Positions 41,310 to 50,200 of a stretch of 64,000 nt of DNA are shown in pieces. Positions within the stretch are counted from its first letter, which is position 1; every line of letters starts with the position of its first letter. Below the pieces are notes generated by a model. That model was given only the letters and a program-made list of their open reading frames with translations. It ran no database searches and was not told the DNA's origin. The translations under genes and the position numbers were made by a program. The stretch is taken from positions 7,056,515 to 7,120,514 of the forward strand of contig NZ_CP101750.1 of assembly GCF_026810505.1 (NCBI RefSeq), written 5' to 3'. The stretch comes from Streptomyces sp. Je 1-369. GTDB lineage: Bacteria > Actinomycetota > Actinomycetes > Streptomycetales > Streptomycetaceae.

Positions 41310-41453
41310 TTCTCCGAACTCCTGTCGCAAAGCGTTTACGGCCAATCTCACGAGTACGTCACATGGCGTGGACCTGCTCTCTCGCGATGCCGTCTACTGG
41401 TTGAGCCGATTGGTCGGCAGCACCTGGGCGGGGAGCACGGGGGAGGTCCGCAC

Positions 41454-42224
41454 ATGCCTGAGGAAACCCAGCATCACTGGATCATCACGCTGGACGTCGA
41501 GAATTTCAGTCCGCGCCGGGACCCTGTGCAGCGACGAGTTCGGGCCGCGATGTACCGGGTTCTCGACGGCGCGATGGAGCGTGCGGGAATCGCGGCGGCG
41601 GACGCCGTCTCCGAGGACCGCGGCGACGGCGTGCTCATGTTGATCCGGTCGTCCGTGTCACCCGTGATGATCGCCGGACCGTTCGTGCGCGAGCTCGACG
41701 AAGGGCTCGGTGAGTACGCGCAGGAGGCCAACGAGGACCACGCCGTCCGGCTCCGGATGGCACTGCACCAAGGCATGGCCACGCGCGACGAGCGCGGCTG
41801 GTCGGGCGACGCCGTCAACACGACCTGCCGGATCGTCGACGCCCAGCCGCTGCGCGACGTCCTCGCCGCCGCCCCGTCGGCACGGATGGCGTTCGCCGTG
41901 TCGGACGAGGTCCACCGAGCGGTGATCCGGCACGGCCACCGGGGCATCGACCCCGCGGCCTACCTGCCGTTCGACCTCACCACCAAGCACGGGGAGACGA
42001 TCAGCACCTGGGCCACCGTCCCCGGCTACGCGGCGCCACCGGGACTTCCCCGGCCGGCCGCCGAGCCCCCCGTTGACCAGGAGCCGCCCGCCACCGCGGG
42101 CGGACAGCCCGGCTCCGCCGCCAGGCAGCCCGCCGTCGTGCAGAACGCACAGACCGTGCGGGGCGACCAGGTCGCAGGACCCAAGCACGTCACCGTCCAC
42201 ACCACGGGGAAGGTACGGCTGTGA
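41454..42224 (+). CDS. Nucleotide-cyclase-like protein, first gene of the TerY operon
   Basis: A 256-residue cytoplasmic protein. Residues about 8-190 resemble a class III nucleotide cyclase core: TLDVENFS with Asp14 and EDRGDGVLM with Asp58 match the two metal-binding aspartates, and a NTTCRIVDA-type segment follows where such domains read 'vN.AaRl.d'. I cannot tell whether base-selecting residues are intact, so activity is unproven. A Pro/Ala linker ends in a short VRGDQVAGPKHVTV motif that recurs in other proteins of this window. Start: ATG 41454 with GGAGG 7 bases upstream. It overlaps the NTPase gene by 4 bases (GTGA). I infer a sensor or second-messenger role in the downstream TerY system. 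Confidence 0.65.
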   Translation: MPEETQHHWIITLDVENFSPRRDPVQRRVRAAMYRVLDGAMERAGIAAADAVSEDRGDGVLMLIRSSVSPVMIAGPFVRELDEGLGEYAQEANEDHAVRLRMALHQGMATRDERGWSGDAVNTTCRIVDAQPLRDVLAAAPSARMAFAVSDEVHRAVIRHGHRGIDPAAYLPFDLTTKHGETISTWATVPGYAAPPGLPRPAAEPPVDQEPPATAGGQPGSAARQPAVVQNAQTVRGDQVAGPKHVTVHTTGKVRL

Positions 42225-44485
42225 CGGCGGCAGCGGCGGGAGGAGGACCCCCGGCCGCCGGTGATCCAGGGGGGAGCCAACCGGCGGCCGGGGCCGGGGG
42301 ACCCGGGGCGGGCGGAGCGCCCAAGCCGCCCGCCCCGGGAGCGGGGCAGGAGCCGAAGAAGGACGGGCAGGACGGCTCGCCCCAGGCCCGGACCGCCGAG
42401 GCGGGCGAGGGCGGAGCCGAGACTCCGCCGCCTCCGCAGTCCGGCCCGGGCGCGGAGTCGTACGAGGCGACCGGTCAGCTGGGCCAGGGTTCGCAACGCC
42501 GCGGACTGCTCCAGAACGCCGTCGCCAACGTCGAGGGCGACATGGTCGGCGGCGACAAGTACGTGCTGGTGCTCGGCGGCCAGAGACGCAGACTGCGGAA
42601 ACTGTCCCCACTCGTCGCGGAACGGATCCGGTTCGCCTACTGCACACCCGCCGACCTGCCCGACGCCCGCGACGCGCTGACCCGGCAGCGGCTGCTCATC
42701 CTGCGCTCGGCGGCCGGTTACGGCAAGTCCGCGATGGCCGTACGGCTACTGCTCGGCGCGTGCCGAGGCGCGGTCTACCACCTGGACAGCGGCGTCGACT
42801 TCGCCTCGCTGGCCGAGCAGTTGGAGAACGACAGCGGGACGATCGAGCGCGGCGTCGGCTTCCTCCTGGAGCGGCCCGAGGACATCGGAAAGCTGGGCCG
42901 TGAGACGTACGAGAAGGTGCAGGGCGCACTGTCACAGGCGGACGCGTGGATGGTCGTCACAGTGGCGGCCGGTGAGCTGGCCGACGGTGAACTCCTGTCC
43001 GGCGTGCGGGATCTGACGGACGCTCCGCAGCCCATGGAAGTCGTACGCTCGCATCTGCGCTGGCGGCTTGGGGAGCGCGACGCCGACCGGCTGCTGGCGC
43101 GCGAGGAACTGCACGAAGTGATCACCGAGCTGGTGGGCGGGCTGCCCGCCTGCCGGCAGGCGGGGGACCTCGCCGCCGCCATGATCGAGCAGTACGACCT
43201 GCTCGGCGGCGTCGACGTGAAGAAGCTGCGGGAACACCGGGCCCGGCTGGAGGCGGAGGACTTCGAGATCTGGGCCGAGAGCCTGCCGGACGCCGGCGCG
43301 CGCAGCTTCGCGCTCGCCCTCGCGGTGCTCAACGGGCTGCCGCAGGAGGACGTCGCCCAGGCCGCCCGTTCGCTGCGCGAGCGACTCGAGGACGACGGAC
43401 CCTACCTCCGCGCGCCCGGTCCCGACGGGCGCCCCGTCCGGTCCAAGGACCTCTTCGACACGCCACGGCGGCGGCAGCTGCAACACCTGCGCGCCCACGA
43501 GCAGCCCAAGCCGGGCGGCGAGCCCGGAACAACCCTCGAATACAAGGACCCCGGATACGCGCGCCGGATGATCCTGCACGCCTGGACCCAGTACGAGATC
43601 CAGGGTGAACTCCTCGACTGGCTCAGCGAGTTGGTGGTCCACCCGGCGGAGCAGGTGCGCGTCTACGCGGCGGCCTCCGGGCTCGGCGTGCTGGCCGCCG
43701 AGGCCTACCGCCACATCGAGCGCCGTGTCCTCGGGCCCTGGGCGCGCAGCGACAGCGCGCTGCGCCGCACCGCCGTCGCCTACGCGCTCTCCGTGGCCTG
43801 CCAGAACCCCTGGGTGCGGGAGCAGGCGACCACTCTGGTGGGCGGCTGGTACGCCGACGAGCGGGTCCAGGTGCGGGCGGCCGCGGCCCGCGTGCACGGG
43901 CTCGGCGCGGTGCGGGGGCGTCCCGTGGAGGAACTCGCCCGGCTGTTCGTCGTGGACAGCGTGACGGTGGCCGTGGCCGTGGGGTGCGCGCTGGCCGACC
44001 TGGTCGCCGACGATCCCGACGCGGCGGGCCAGGTGCTGCCCATGCTGCGCGACAGGACCGGCGACCACCGCTCGGGCCGGGCGGCGGTGCTCGCCTTCCT
44101 GATCGTCGCGGCACAGGTGGTCGTCGAAACGAAGGACGTCGAGCCGGGAGCCGCGGTGCCCGAGTGGCCGACGCTGCTGTTCCTCGCGCACCGGCGGCCC
44201 GAACTGCGCGACGCCTTCGTGTGGTTGTGGCGTGCCGCGCTGAACGAGTCCTTCTTCCACGACGAGGCGGAACAGGTCGTCGGCGACTGGGCGAAGCTGG
44301 CCGAACGGGACTCCGAACTCCGCGAGATGTTACGGCTGCTGATCGGCGCCATCGCCCACGGCGACCAGCGCTCGGGCCGGATCCTGCGCTCCTGCGCCGA
44401 CGACTGGGCACACCCGGACCGGATCGTCACGCTGCCCCGCACGGCGGCCATGGTGCACGCGCAACTCGACTTGGAAGGGGCGTGA
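42221..44485 (+). CDS. P-loop NTPase with C-terminal HEAT-like repeats (STAND-like)
   Basis: A 754-residue protein. The first 95 residues are a Gly/Pro/Ala-rich tail. A beta-rich VEGDMVGGDKYVLV motif sits near residue 110. The Walker A-like SAAGYGKS lies near residue 165 (Ser replaces the first Gly). The C-terminal 350 residues are Ala/Leu/Arg-rich helical repeats of HEAT type. No membrane segment is seen. It probably works as a regulatory ATPase or scaffold in a conflict/stress system, as STAND-type proteins do. The start GTG overlaps the cyclase-like stop by 4 bases. A TTA codon in frame at 44330-44332 suggests bldA-linked timing. The Walker B motif is not obvious, so nucleotide hydrolysis is uncertain. 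Confidence 0.6.
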   Translation: MTAAAAGGGPPAAGDPGGSQPAAGAGGPGAGGAPKPPAPGAGQEPKKDGQDGSPQARTAEAGEGGAETPPPPQSGPGAESYEATGQLGQGSQRRGLLQNAVANVEGDMVGGDKYVLVLGGQRRRLRKLSPLVAERIRFAYCTPADLPDARDALTRQRLLILRSAAGYGKSAMAVRLLLGACRGAVYHLDSGVDFASLAEQLENDSGTIERGVGFLLERPEDIGKLGRETYEKVQGALSQADAWMVVTVAAGELADGELLSGVRDLTDAPQPMEVVRSHLRWRLGERDADRLLAREELHEVITELVGGLPACRQAGDLAAAMIEQYDLLGGVDVKKLREHRARLEAEDFEIWAESLPDAGARSFALALAVLNGLPQEDVAQAARSLRERLEDDGPYLRAPGPDGRPVRSKDLFDTPRRRQLQHLRAHEQPKPGGEPGTTLEYKDPGYARRMILHAWTQYEIQGELLDWLSELVVHPAEQVRVYAAASGLGVLAAEAYRHIERRVLGPWARSDSALRRTAVAYALSVACQNPWVREQATTLVGGWYADERVQVRAAAARVHGLGAVRGRPVEELARLFVVDSVTVAVAVGCALADLVADDPDAAGQVLPMLRDRTGDHRSGRAAVLAFLIVAAQVVVETKDVEPGAAVPEWPTLLFLAHRRPELRDAFVWLWRAALNESFFHDEAEQVVGDWAKLAERDSELREMLRLLIGAIAHGDQRSGRILRSCADDWAHPDRIVTLPRTAAMVHAQLDLEGA

Positions 44486-44487
44486 CG

Positions 44488-46242
44488 ATGACCGTCTCCC
44501 TGCTTCTCAACGAACAGATGATCTCCCGCAACCGGGTGGGCGAGCTGCCCGACCTGCCGCCCGCGGTGGCGATCGTCTACCCGGTGGAGGGCGGCCCCTT
44601 CGAGGTCGAGACCGTCCGCACCTTCGGGCAGCGCTGGTTCGGCAAGAACCGGTCCTGCTACGTCGTCGACCTCAGTGACCACCGACGCCAGGCGGCCATC
44701 ACCAAAACCCCGCTGACCTGCAAGGACGGCGGACATCGCTTCAGGGCCACGATCGACATCGGCTTCCGGGTGCACGACCCGGCGTCAGTGGTGCGCAGAA
44801 ACGTACGGGACGCGCTGCCGGTGGTCTACGGATACCTCACCCACCGCATCCTGCTGCAGGTCGCGCAGTTCGAGATCACCCAGGCCAGGGCCGCGCAGCT
44901 GGCCGTCAACCAGGAGCTGGACCGGGAGATCCCGCTGCCCGAGGGCATCACCATCTACCACTGCAAGGTCCAGATGGAGCCCGACGAGGCCGCGGCCCGG
45001 TACGTCCAGGAGCTGGAGGAGTCGCGGCGCCGGGCGAAACTCGGCGCGCACGTTCACGAGGCCCGGCGCTCGGAGGCCTACTCCGACGAGGACATCGAGG
45101 ACATCAGGGCGGCCGGCCGCAGGCGCAGGCAGGCGGAGGAGCGGGCCGTGCTGGCGAGCACACGACTCGACTTCGACAACCTGATCCGCGAGCACCTGGT
45201 CCGCCACCCCGAGGAGACCACGCACGCCCTCGAACTGCTGGCGCGGGTCCGGGAGGCCGAGGCCACCCAGCACGAGATACGCGATCAGCGGCATGCCGAG
45301 ATGGTCAAGTACCTCATCGACCAGGGCGTCGTACGCGAGGTCGACCTGCCCGGCCTGCGTCAGGGAGTGCTCGGTTCGAGTACGTCGGGCACCGGAGTCG
45401 CGGGCGTGCTCGAGCGGCCCGACGCCGGGCGCCCCGCCTCCTTCACCTCCGGTGCGACCCCGGGCAGCCCGGACTACTCGGCGTCCGCTCCGGCCGCGGT
45501 ACAGGGCGGGCCGGTGCAGGGCGGCTCGGTGCAGGGCGGCTCGGTGCAGTGGGGCGGCAGCACTCCGACGCCCGCCGCGGCGCCGCCGAGCGGTCTCGTC
45601 CCCGTGTACGTCGTCCTGGACACCTCGCAGGCCGCGGCGGGCTGCGTCGCCGACCTGGGCAACGCGCTGCGCTCCGTCCAGTCGTTGCTGGCCAACAGCC
45701 CCGACGTGGCCGCCGCCGTCCGGCTCTCGGTGATCACCTACGCCGACGGCGCCGACGTGGTCCTGCCGCTCACCGAGGTCTCCTGGCGCACCGGCGTCCC
45801 GGGACTGAACACGGCACCGGGCTGCCGGTACCGGCCGGTGCTGCGGCGGCTGCTCGACCTGGTGCCGCTGGAGACGGAACGGCTGAAGGAACAGGTGCCC
45901 AGGGTGCTGCGCCCGGTCGTCTTCTTCCTGACCGTGGGCCAGCCCGAGGACGACCAGGAATGGCCCGCGGCACACGACGAGTTGATGGCGCACAAGTACT
46001 TCCCGCACATCGTGGCATGCGGCATCGGAGCCGACAGGGACCGGGTCGTACGACGCCTCGCCTCCCGGCCCGAGCTGGGTGTCGTTGCCGTCGAGGGCGC
46101 GGCTCTCGCGCAGTCGGCGGTGCAGTTCTCCGTCCTGCTGCAACAGACGCTGCTGCACCTCGGCCGGAGCGCGATCGCGGGCGGCATGGAGTTGAGGCTC
46201 GACTGCCCGCAGGGCCTCCGGCCCGTCACGCGGGAGCAGTAG
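44488..46242 (+). CDS. SPFH/band-7-like N-terminus fused to a vWA-like domain
   Basis: A 584-residue fusion. Residues about 1-210 look like an SPFH/prohibitin-type domain without a membrane anchor (FEVETVRTFGQRWFG, then ATIDIGFRV). A charged coiled-coil-like stretch follows (about 170-290). A Gly/Ser/Gln-rich linker with near-identical VQGGSVQGGS repeats leads to a C-terminal vWA-like domain (from about residue 370) similar to the next gene's TerY domain. Its MIDAS reads DTSQA rather than DxSxS, so metal binding is probably weakened. ATG 44488 is used; GTG 44482, overlapping the previous stop, is possible. A scaffold role linking the NTPase to the TerY triad is inferred. Confidence 0.65.
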   Translation: MTVSLLLNEQMISRNRVGELPDLPPAVAIVYPVEGGPFEVETVRTFGQRWFGKNRSCYVVDLSDHRRQAAITKTPLTCKDGGHRFRATIDIGFRVHDPASVVRRNVRDALPVVYGYLTHRILLQVAQFEITQARAAQLAVNQELDREIPLPEGITIYHCKVQMEPDEAAARYVQELEESRRRAKLGAHVHEARRSEAYSDEDIEDIRAAGRRRRQAEERAVLASTRLDFDNLIREHLVRHPEETTHALELLARVREAEATQHEIRDQRHAEMVKYLIDQGVVREVDLPGLRQGVLGSSTSGTGVAGVLERPDAGRPASFTSGATPGSPDYSASAPAAVQGGPVQGGSVQGGSVQWGGSTPTPAAAPPSGLVPVYVVLDTSQAAAGCVADLGNALRSVQSLLANSPDVAAAVRLSVITYADGADVVLPLTEVSWRTGVPGLNTAPGCRYRPVLRRLLDLVPLETERLKEQVPRVLRPVVFFLTVGQPEDDQEWPAAHDELMAHKYFPHIVACGIGADRDRVVRRLASRPELGVVAVEGAALAQSAVQFSVLLQQTLLHLGRSAIAGGMELRLDCPQGLRPVTREQ

Positions 46243-46273
46243 TGCGGTTGCACAGTAAGAGGGGAGAACTGGG

Positions 46274-46954
46274 ATGGCTGAGACGCTCGGACATTTGCTG
46301 CCGGTGTACGTCCTCGCCGACGAATCGGGCTCCATGGCGAGCTACGTCGGTGACCTCAACGAAGGAATGAAGTCGCTGCACGTCGCGCTCCTGGGGGAGC
46401 CGATGGCCGCCGCGAAAGTACGCTTCACCGTCCTCGGCTTCGCGAGCGGCGTCGTGGAACACCTGGTGCTCGCCGACCTGAGAAGCGAGAACGAACTGCC
46501 CCGGCTGTCGGCGGGCGGCGGCACGAACTACGACGCGGCGTTCGCGGCACTGCAGCAGCGCATCCCGCAGGACGTGCAGACGCTCAAGTCGCAGGGGTAC
46601 AAGGTGCTGCGCCCCGCGGTCTTCTTCCTCAGCGACGGCCAGCCGAACTGCGGAGAGGAGTGGCGCCGGACGCACGGCCGGCTCGTCGACCGCGCGGTGA
46701 CCGGAGCGGCGCCCAACGTCATCGCCTTCGGGATCGGCGGGGCCCAGGCCGAGACGATCCTGGCCGTGGCGACCGAGCCGAAGTTCGCGTTCATCTCGAT
46801 CCCCGGTGCCCAACTCGGCGACGCGATCGCCAAGTTCTTCACCGCGCTCACCAGGAGCGTGGTCGAGTCGGCCAACGCCCTTGCCGCCGGCCAGCAGGCC
46901 GAACTCGCGGTGGAGAAACCCGAAGGCTTCCGGCTCGCGATCGACGAGGTCTGA
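46274..46954 (+). CDS. TerY-like vWA protein (TerY-P triad)
   Basis: A 226-residue single von Willebrand A domain. The MIDAS motif is intact: ADESGSM near residue 18, then GGGTNYDAAF and FFLSDGQPN. This is the TerY form found in tellurite/stress systems, where it is typically encoded with a PP2C phosphatase and a Ser/Thr kinase; exactly those two genes follow here. GGGGAGA upstream of ATG 46274 is a strong ribosome-binding site, and the stop overlaps the phosphatase start (TGATG). Family knowledge suggests a metal-dependent adaptor presenting partner proteins to the kinase and phosphatase. No TerD-type protein is in the window. Confidence 0.88.
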   Translation: MAETLGHLLPVYVLADESGSMASYVGDLNEGMKSLHVALLGEPMAAAKVRFTVLGFASGVVEHLVLADLRSENELPRLSAGGGTNYDAAFAALQQRIPQDVQTLKSQGYKVLRPAVFFLSDGQPNCGEEWRRTHGRLVDRAVTGAAPNVIAFGIGGAQAETILAVATEPKFAFISIPGAQLGDAIAKFFTALTRSVVESANALAAGQQAELAVEKPEGFRLAIDEV

Positions 46955-48339
46955 TGGTGGACAGGTGGATGCCCCGCCGGCGGAACAAGAGCCGGGAAGA
47001 CGAGCGACGGGCCGAGCCCGAAGCCCCGGACGCCGACACGGCGGGCGCCACCGACCGGCCGCCCCCCGACCCGCGCCGGGCCGGGGACCCGGACACGCCC
47101 GCGCCGCGTGAGGACGACAGTACGTCACCGCCCGCCGGTCACGTCGACGCGTACGTGGTGCCCGACTACCCGGTCGAGGGCTACGACGTACCCGACTACG
47201 AAGTCCCGCCCATGGACCCCCCGAGGCCCCTCGACTCGGGACCGTCACTCGACTCGGGACCGTCACGCGACCCCGGACCGTCCCTGGACCCCGCACAGCC
47301 ATCGGCCCCGCCCCCGAGGCATGCCCCACCGCCCCAACACGCCCCGCCACTCCAGCACGCCCCGCCACCCCGTCACGCCCAGCCGCCGTCCCGGCACCCG
47401 TCGGCGCCGCGGCACGGCTCAGCACCGCGGCACGCGGCGCCTTCGTCCCCCACGGCGACGGAGCGGGTCGTGCTGGGGACGCCCGCCGCGCACGTGGAGC
47501 CCAAGCCGCCGCCCGGCGATCCCTACCGTCCCGACACCCTCGCCGACGGGTGGTCGAGCCCGGAACTGACCGTACGGCTGGCATCCGTACGAGGGGACCA
47601 GCACCGTTTCGACGGGCGGCCACGGCAGGACGACGTCGTCGTCGCCTGGCACGAAGGGTCGGCCACGATCGTCTTCGCCGTGGCCGACGGTGTCTCCGCG
47701 GCCGAGCAGTCGCACGTGGGCGCCGCGCTGGTCTGTCGTACGGCGGTCAACGACCTGCTGGTGCAGCTGGGCGAGGAAAGGACGGACCCCGACTGGACCC
47801 GGGTGCTGCAAGCGGCCCGGTACCAGCTGCTCATGCGGGTGGCCCGCGGCCGCGGCCGCGAACCGGACGACGAAGACCTGGCGGAGGCCATCCGCACCCT
47901 GGCGACGACCCTGGTGGTGGGCACGGTCGCACTGGCCGAGAACGGCGGCATGCACGTCACGCTGGTGCACGCCGGGGACTCCTCGGCATGGTGTCTGCAC
48001 GAGGGAGCGTTCGCCCCGCTGCTGAGTGACAAGAACAGCGGGCCCGGTGACATCACCAGCAACGCGGTGGCCGCGCTGCCGCGTCTGTCGAGCCGCGCCC
48101 ACGCGCTGTCGTACGTCCTGCCCGCGGACAGCGTCCTGCTGGTCGGCACCGACGGTTTCGGCGATCCGCTCGGCGACGGCTCCGGCCTGGTCGGCGAACT
48201 GTTCGCGGAGCTGGCGGTGCGCCCGCCCGAGCCGCGCGGCCTGGCCCATCTGCTGGACTTCTCCCGGGAGACCTTCGACGACGACCGCACGCTGCTCGCC
48301 GTCTGGCCCCGGCACCAGCTCCCCGGCGGTGTCACGTGA
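46954..48339 (+). CDS. PP2C-type protein phosphatase with long Pro/His-rich N-terminus
   Basis: A 461-residue protein. The first 190 residues are low-complexity and charged, with repeated APP-Q/R-HAP units and DSGPS repeats. The catalytic PP2C domain follows: RQDDV, FAVADGVS, VHAGDSSAW, VGTDGFGD and DDDRTLLAVW supply the metal-binding aspartates. It should dephosphorylate Ser/Thr residues made by the kinase of the next gene. It starts at ATG 46954 inside the previous stop (TGATG), with GAGG 5 bases upstream, and ends in a GTGA overlap with the kinase. The disordered arm is a likely docking or phosphorylation platform; that is inference. Confidence 0.85.
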   Translation: MVDRWMPRRRNKSREDERRAEPEAPDADTAGATDRPPPDPRRAGDPDTPAPREDDSTSPPAGHVDAYVVPDYPVEGYDVPDYEVPPMDPPRPLDSGPSLDSGPSRDPGPSLDPAQPSAPPPRHAPPPQHAPPLQHAPPPRHAQPPSRHPSAPRHGSAPRHAAPSSPTATERVVLGTPAAHVEPKPPPGDPYRPDTLADGWSSPELTVRLASVRGDQHRFDGRPRQDDVVVAWHEGSATIVFAVADGVSAAEQSHVGAALVCRTAVNDLLVQLGEERTDPDWTRVLQAARYQLLMRVARGRGREPDDEDLAEAIRTLATTLVVGTVALAENGGMHVTLVHAGDSSAWCLHEGAFAPLLSDKNSGPGDITSNAVAALPRLSSRAHALSYVLPADSVLLVGTDGFGDPLGDGSGLVGELFAELAVRPPEPRGLAHLLDFSRETFDDDRTLLAVWPRHQLPGGVT

Positions 48340-50024
48340 CCGGGGCCGGGGCGGCGCGGATCGCCCTTTCGGACCTGGTGCTCGGCGCGGAGCTGGGCGG
48401 CGGCGGACAGGGCAAGGTCCGCGCCGTCGAGAAGCGGATGGTCAACAAGAGCTGGCCGGTGGTCTACAAGGAGTACAAGCCGGATGTCCAGGGGCAGTTG
48501 CGGGTCGACGCGCTGGAGCGGATGGTCGCCTTCCTGCCCGGCCAGCCGCCCGCCGTCGGGCAGTGGCTGGCCGGGCACACGGCCTGGCCCGCCGTTCTGG
48601 TGTCCGACGGGCCACAGGTCAGCGGCTTCCTGATGCGACAGATCCCGGACGAGTTCTTCCTCACCATGCCGACGGGCGGCAGGAAGACGGCGGGTTTCGA
48701 GTTCCTGCTCAACTCGCTGACCTACGTCAACAGAATGGTGGGCCACGTGACGCCCCGCCAGGTCTTCGGTCTGCTGCTCTCCTTCGCCGACACCCTGGAA
48801 CGGCTGCACCGCCTCGGCGTCGTGGCCGGCGACCTCTCCCCGAAGAACCTGCTGTTCTCGCTCTCCGGCCCGCGGCCCGACTGCTTCCTCATCGACTGCG
48901 ACGCCATGGGGCTGAGCGGCGACTGGGTGCTCAAGCCCGTACAGACGCCCGGCTGGCAGCTGCCCGACGGCGAGGCCCCGGAGACACCGGAGGGCGACCG
49001 CTACAAGTTCGCGCTGCTCGCGGTGCGGCTCTTCCTGCACGAGCAGCACGGGAAGGACTCCGCCGCGCTGCGCCGGATGGACGGCGCCGTGGCCGACCTG
49101 GCCGAGCGCGGCCTGAGCCGACGGCCCACCGACCGGCCCGCCCTCGCCGCCTGGCTCGACCCTCTGCGCCGCGCCTTCGACAGCGCCCCCCTGACCTGGC
49201 CGACCGCCGCGCAGGCAGGTCCGCGGACGGCGACGATGCCGACGGTGACCATGCCGACGCCGGGCGCGCCGACAGCGGGCCCGGCCCCCGCCGGTACGGC
49301 CACCGGCAGCACACGCCCCGCAGCCGCACGCCCCACAACCGCACGTCCCACCACCGCTCCACGACAGCCCAGCGCTCCCGCCGGTGCACGAAGGACCACG
49401 GTCGGCGGCACGGCGCCCCAGCCCCCCGCCGCGCCCTACACCTCTCCCGGAGGCTCATCCTCGTCGGGCGGGACGGGATCCGTGATGGGCTGGGCCGTCA
49501 TGATCGGCATCATCGTGCTGGCCGTCTGGCAGGTGGCGACGCGCATGGACCTCGGGAGCGGCGGAAGCGAGGCCATGGACACGCGCGAGGAGCAGGCGAC
49601 AGCGCTGCACACGGTCCTGGCGCAGAACGCCGGACGCCGCAGCGGGGTCGCCGACGCCGTGCAGTCGACGATGAACTGCCGGGGCCTCCAGGAGAACCGG
49701 CGAGTCTTCGAGAGAGCGGCCGACGCACGGGCCGACCTGGTGGGCAAAGTGGATGCCCTCTCCCTCGGCCGACTCGCCGACGGCCTGGCGTCGGACCTGC
49801 GGAAGGCCTGGCAGAGCTCGGAGGACGCCGACCGGGCCTACGTCCGGGTGGTCGACACGGTGTCGGGCAACTGCTCGACCCCCGCCGTGACCGGATCGCG
49901 TGCCTGGCGGGACGCGGCATCGGCGAACAACGACGCGACGGCGGCGAAGAAGGACGTCGTCGCCGCGTGGAACCCGGTCGCGCGGGAGTACGGTCTGGAC
50001 ACGTTCGCCTGGTCCGACCTGTGA
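48336..50024 (+). CDS. Membrane-anchored Ser/Thr protein kinase (TerY-P triad)
   Basis: A 562-residue protein. The kinase domain spans about residues 1-290: a Gly-rich loop ELGGGGQGKV, VVYKEYK with the ATP-binding Lys, catalytic loop AGDLSPKNLL (Asp present, HRD changed to AGD) and LIDCDAMG in place of DFG. A Thr/Pro/Ala-rich linker leads to one transmembrane helix (about 385-402) and an outside C-terminal domain of about 155 residues with two cysteines that could pair. It could link an envelope signal to the cytoplasmic TerY/PP2C partners. Start GTG 48336 overlaps the phosphatase stop by 4 bases. It is the last gene of the six-gene operon. Confidence 0.82.
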   Translation: MTGAGAARIALSDLVLGAELGGGGQGKVRAVEKRMVNKSWPVVYKEYKPDVQGQLRVDALERMVAFLPGQPPAVGQWLAGHTAWPAVLVSDGPQVSGFLMRQIPDEFFLTMPTGGRKTAGFEFLLNSLTYVNRMVGHVTPRQVFGLLLSFADTLERLHRLGVVAGDLSPKNLLFSLSGPRPDCFLIDCDAMGLSGDWVLKPVQTPGWQLPDGEAPETPEGDRYKFALLAVRLFLHEQHGKDSAALRRMDGAVADLAERGLSRRPTDRPALAAWLDPLRRAFDSAPLTWPTAAQAGPRTATMPTVTMPTPGAPTAGPAPAGTATGSTRPAAARPTTARPTTAPRQPSAPAGARRTTVGGTAPQPPAAPYTSPGGSSSSGGTGSVMGWAVMIGIIVLAVWQVATRMDLGSGGSEAMDTREEQATALHTVLAQNAGRRSGVADAVQSTMNCRGLQENRRVFERAADARADLVGKVDALSLGRLADGLASDLRKAWQSSEDADRAYVRVVDTVSGNCSTPAVTGSRAWRDAASANNDATAAKKDVVAAWNPVAREYGLDTFAWSDL

Positions 50025-50040
50025 CCACACCTGGTCCGAC

Positions 50041-50186
50041 CCATGAACCACCGCCGGACCTGCGAACAGCCGCCCGCCCCGTGAACCACCGCCGGACTTA
50101 CGAGCAGCCGCCCGACCCGTGAACCACGGCCGGACCTGCGAACAACCGCCCGACCCGTGAACCGCTGCTCGGCCTGTGAACCGCCA
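50041..50186. repeat. 38-base tandem repeat, three full copies plus a partial
   Basis: Copies at 50041-50078, 50079-50116 and 50117-50154 begin CCGTGAACCACCGCCGGACC (or CCATGAACC) and end GCCGCCCGAC-like; a degenerate fourth copy runs to about 50186. The repeats differ at a few positions each. They lie between the convergent kinase and Crp/Fnr genes. They have no long dyad symmetry, so I do not call them terminators; they may be slippage-prone filler or a binding array. Confidence 0.85.
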
Positions 50187-50200
50187 ACCCACCCGGCCCC

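Noticed and set aside
43984..44487. Extension of the SPFH-like/vWA protein far upstream of its start
   Set aside because: The extra 168 codons are Arg/Gly-rich shadow of the NTPase gene; conserved sequence begins at ATG 44488.
46660..46953. Longer N-terminus for the PP2C phosphatase
   Set aside because: It would overlap the TerY coding region entirely and reads as low-complexity shadow; ATG 46954 with GAGG fits the operon pattern.
50041..50186. A CRISPR array
   Set aside because: Units are contiguous without unique spacers and vary between copies; no cas genes are near.
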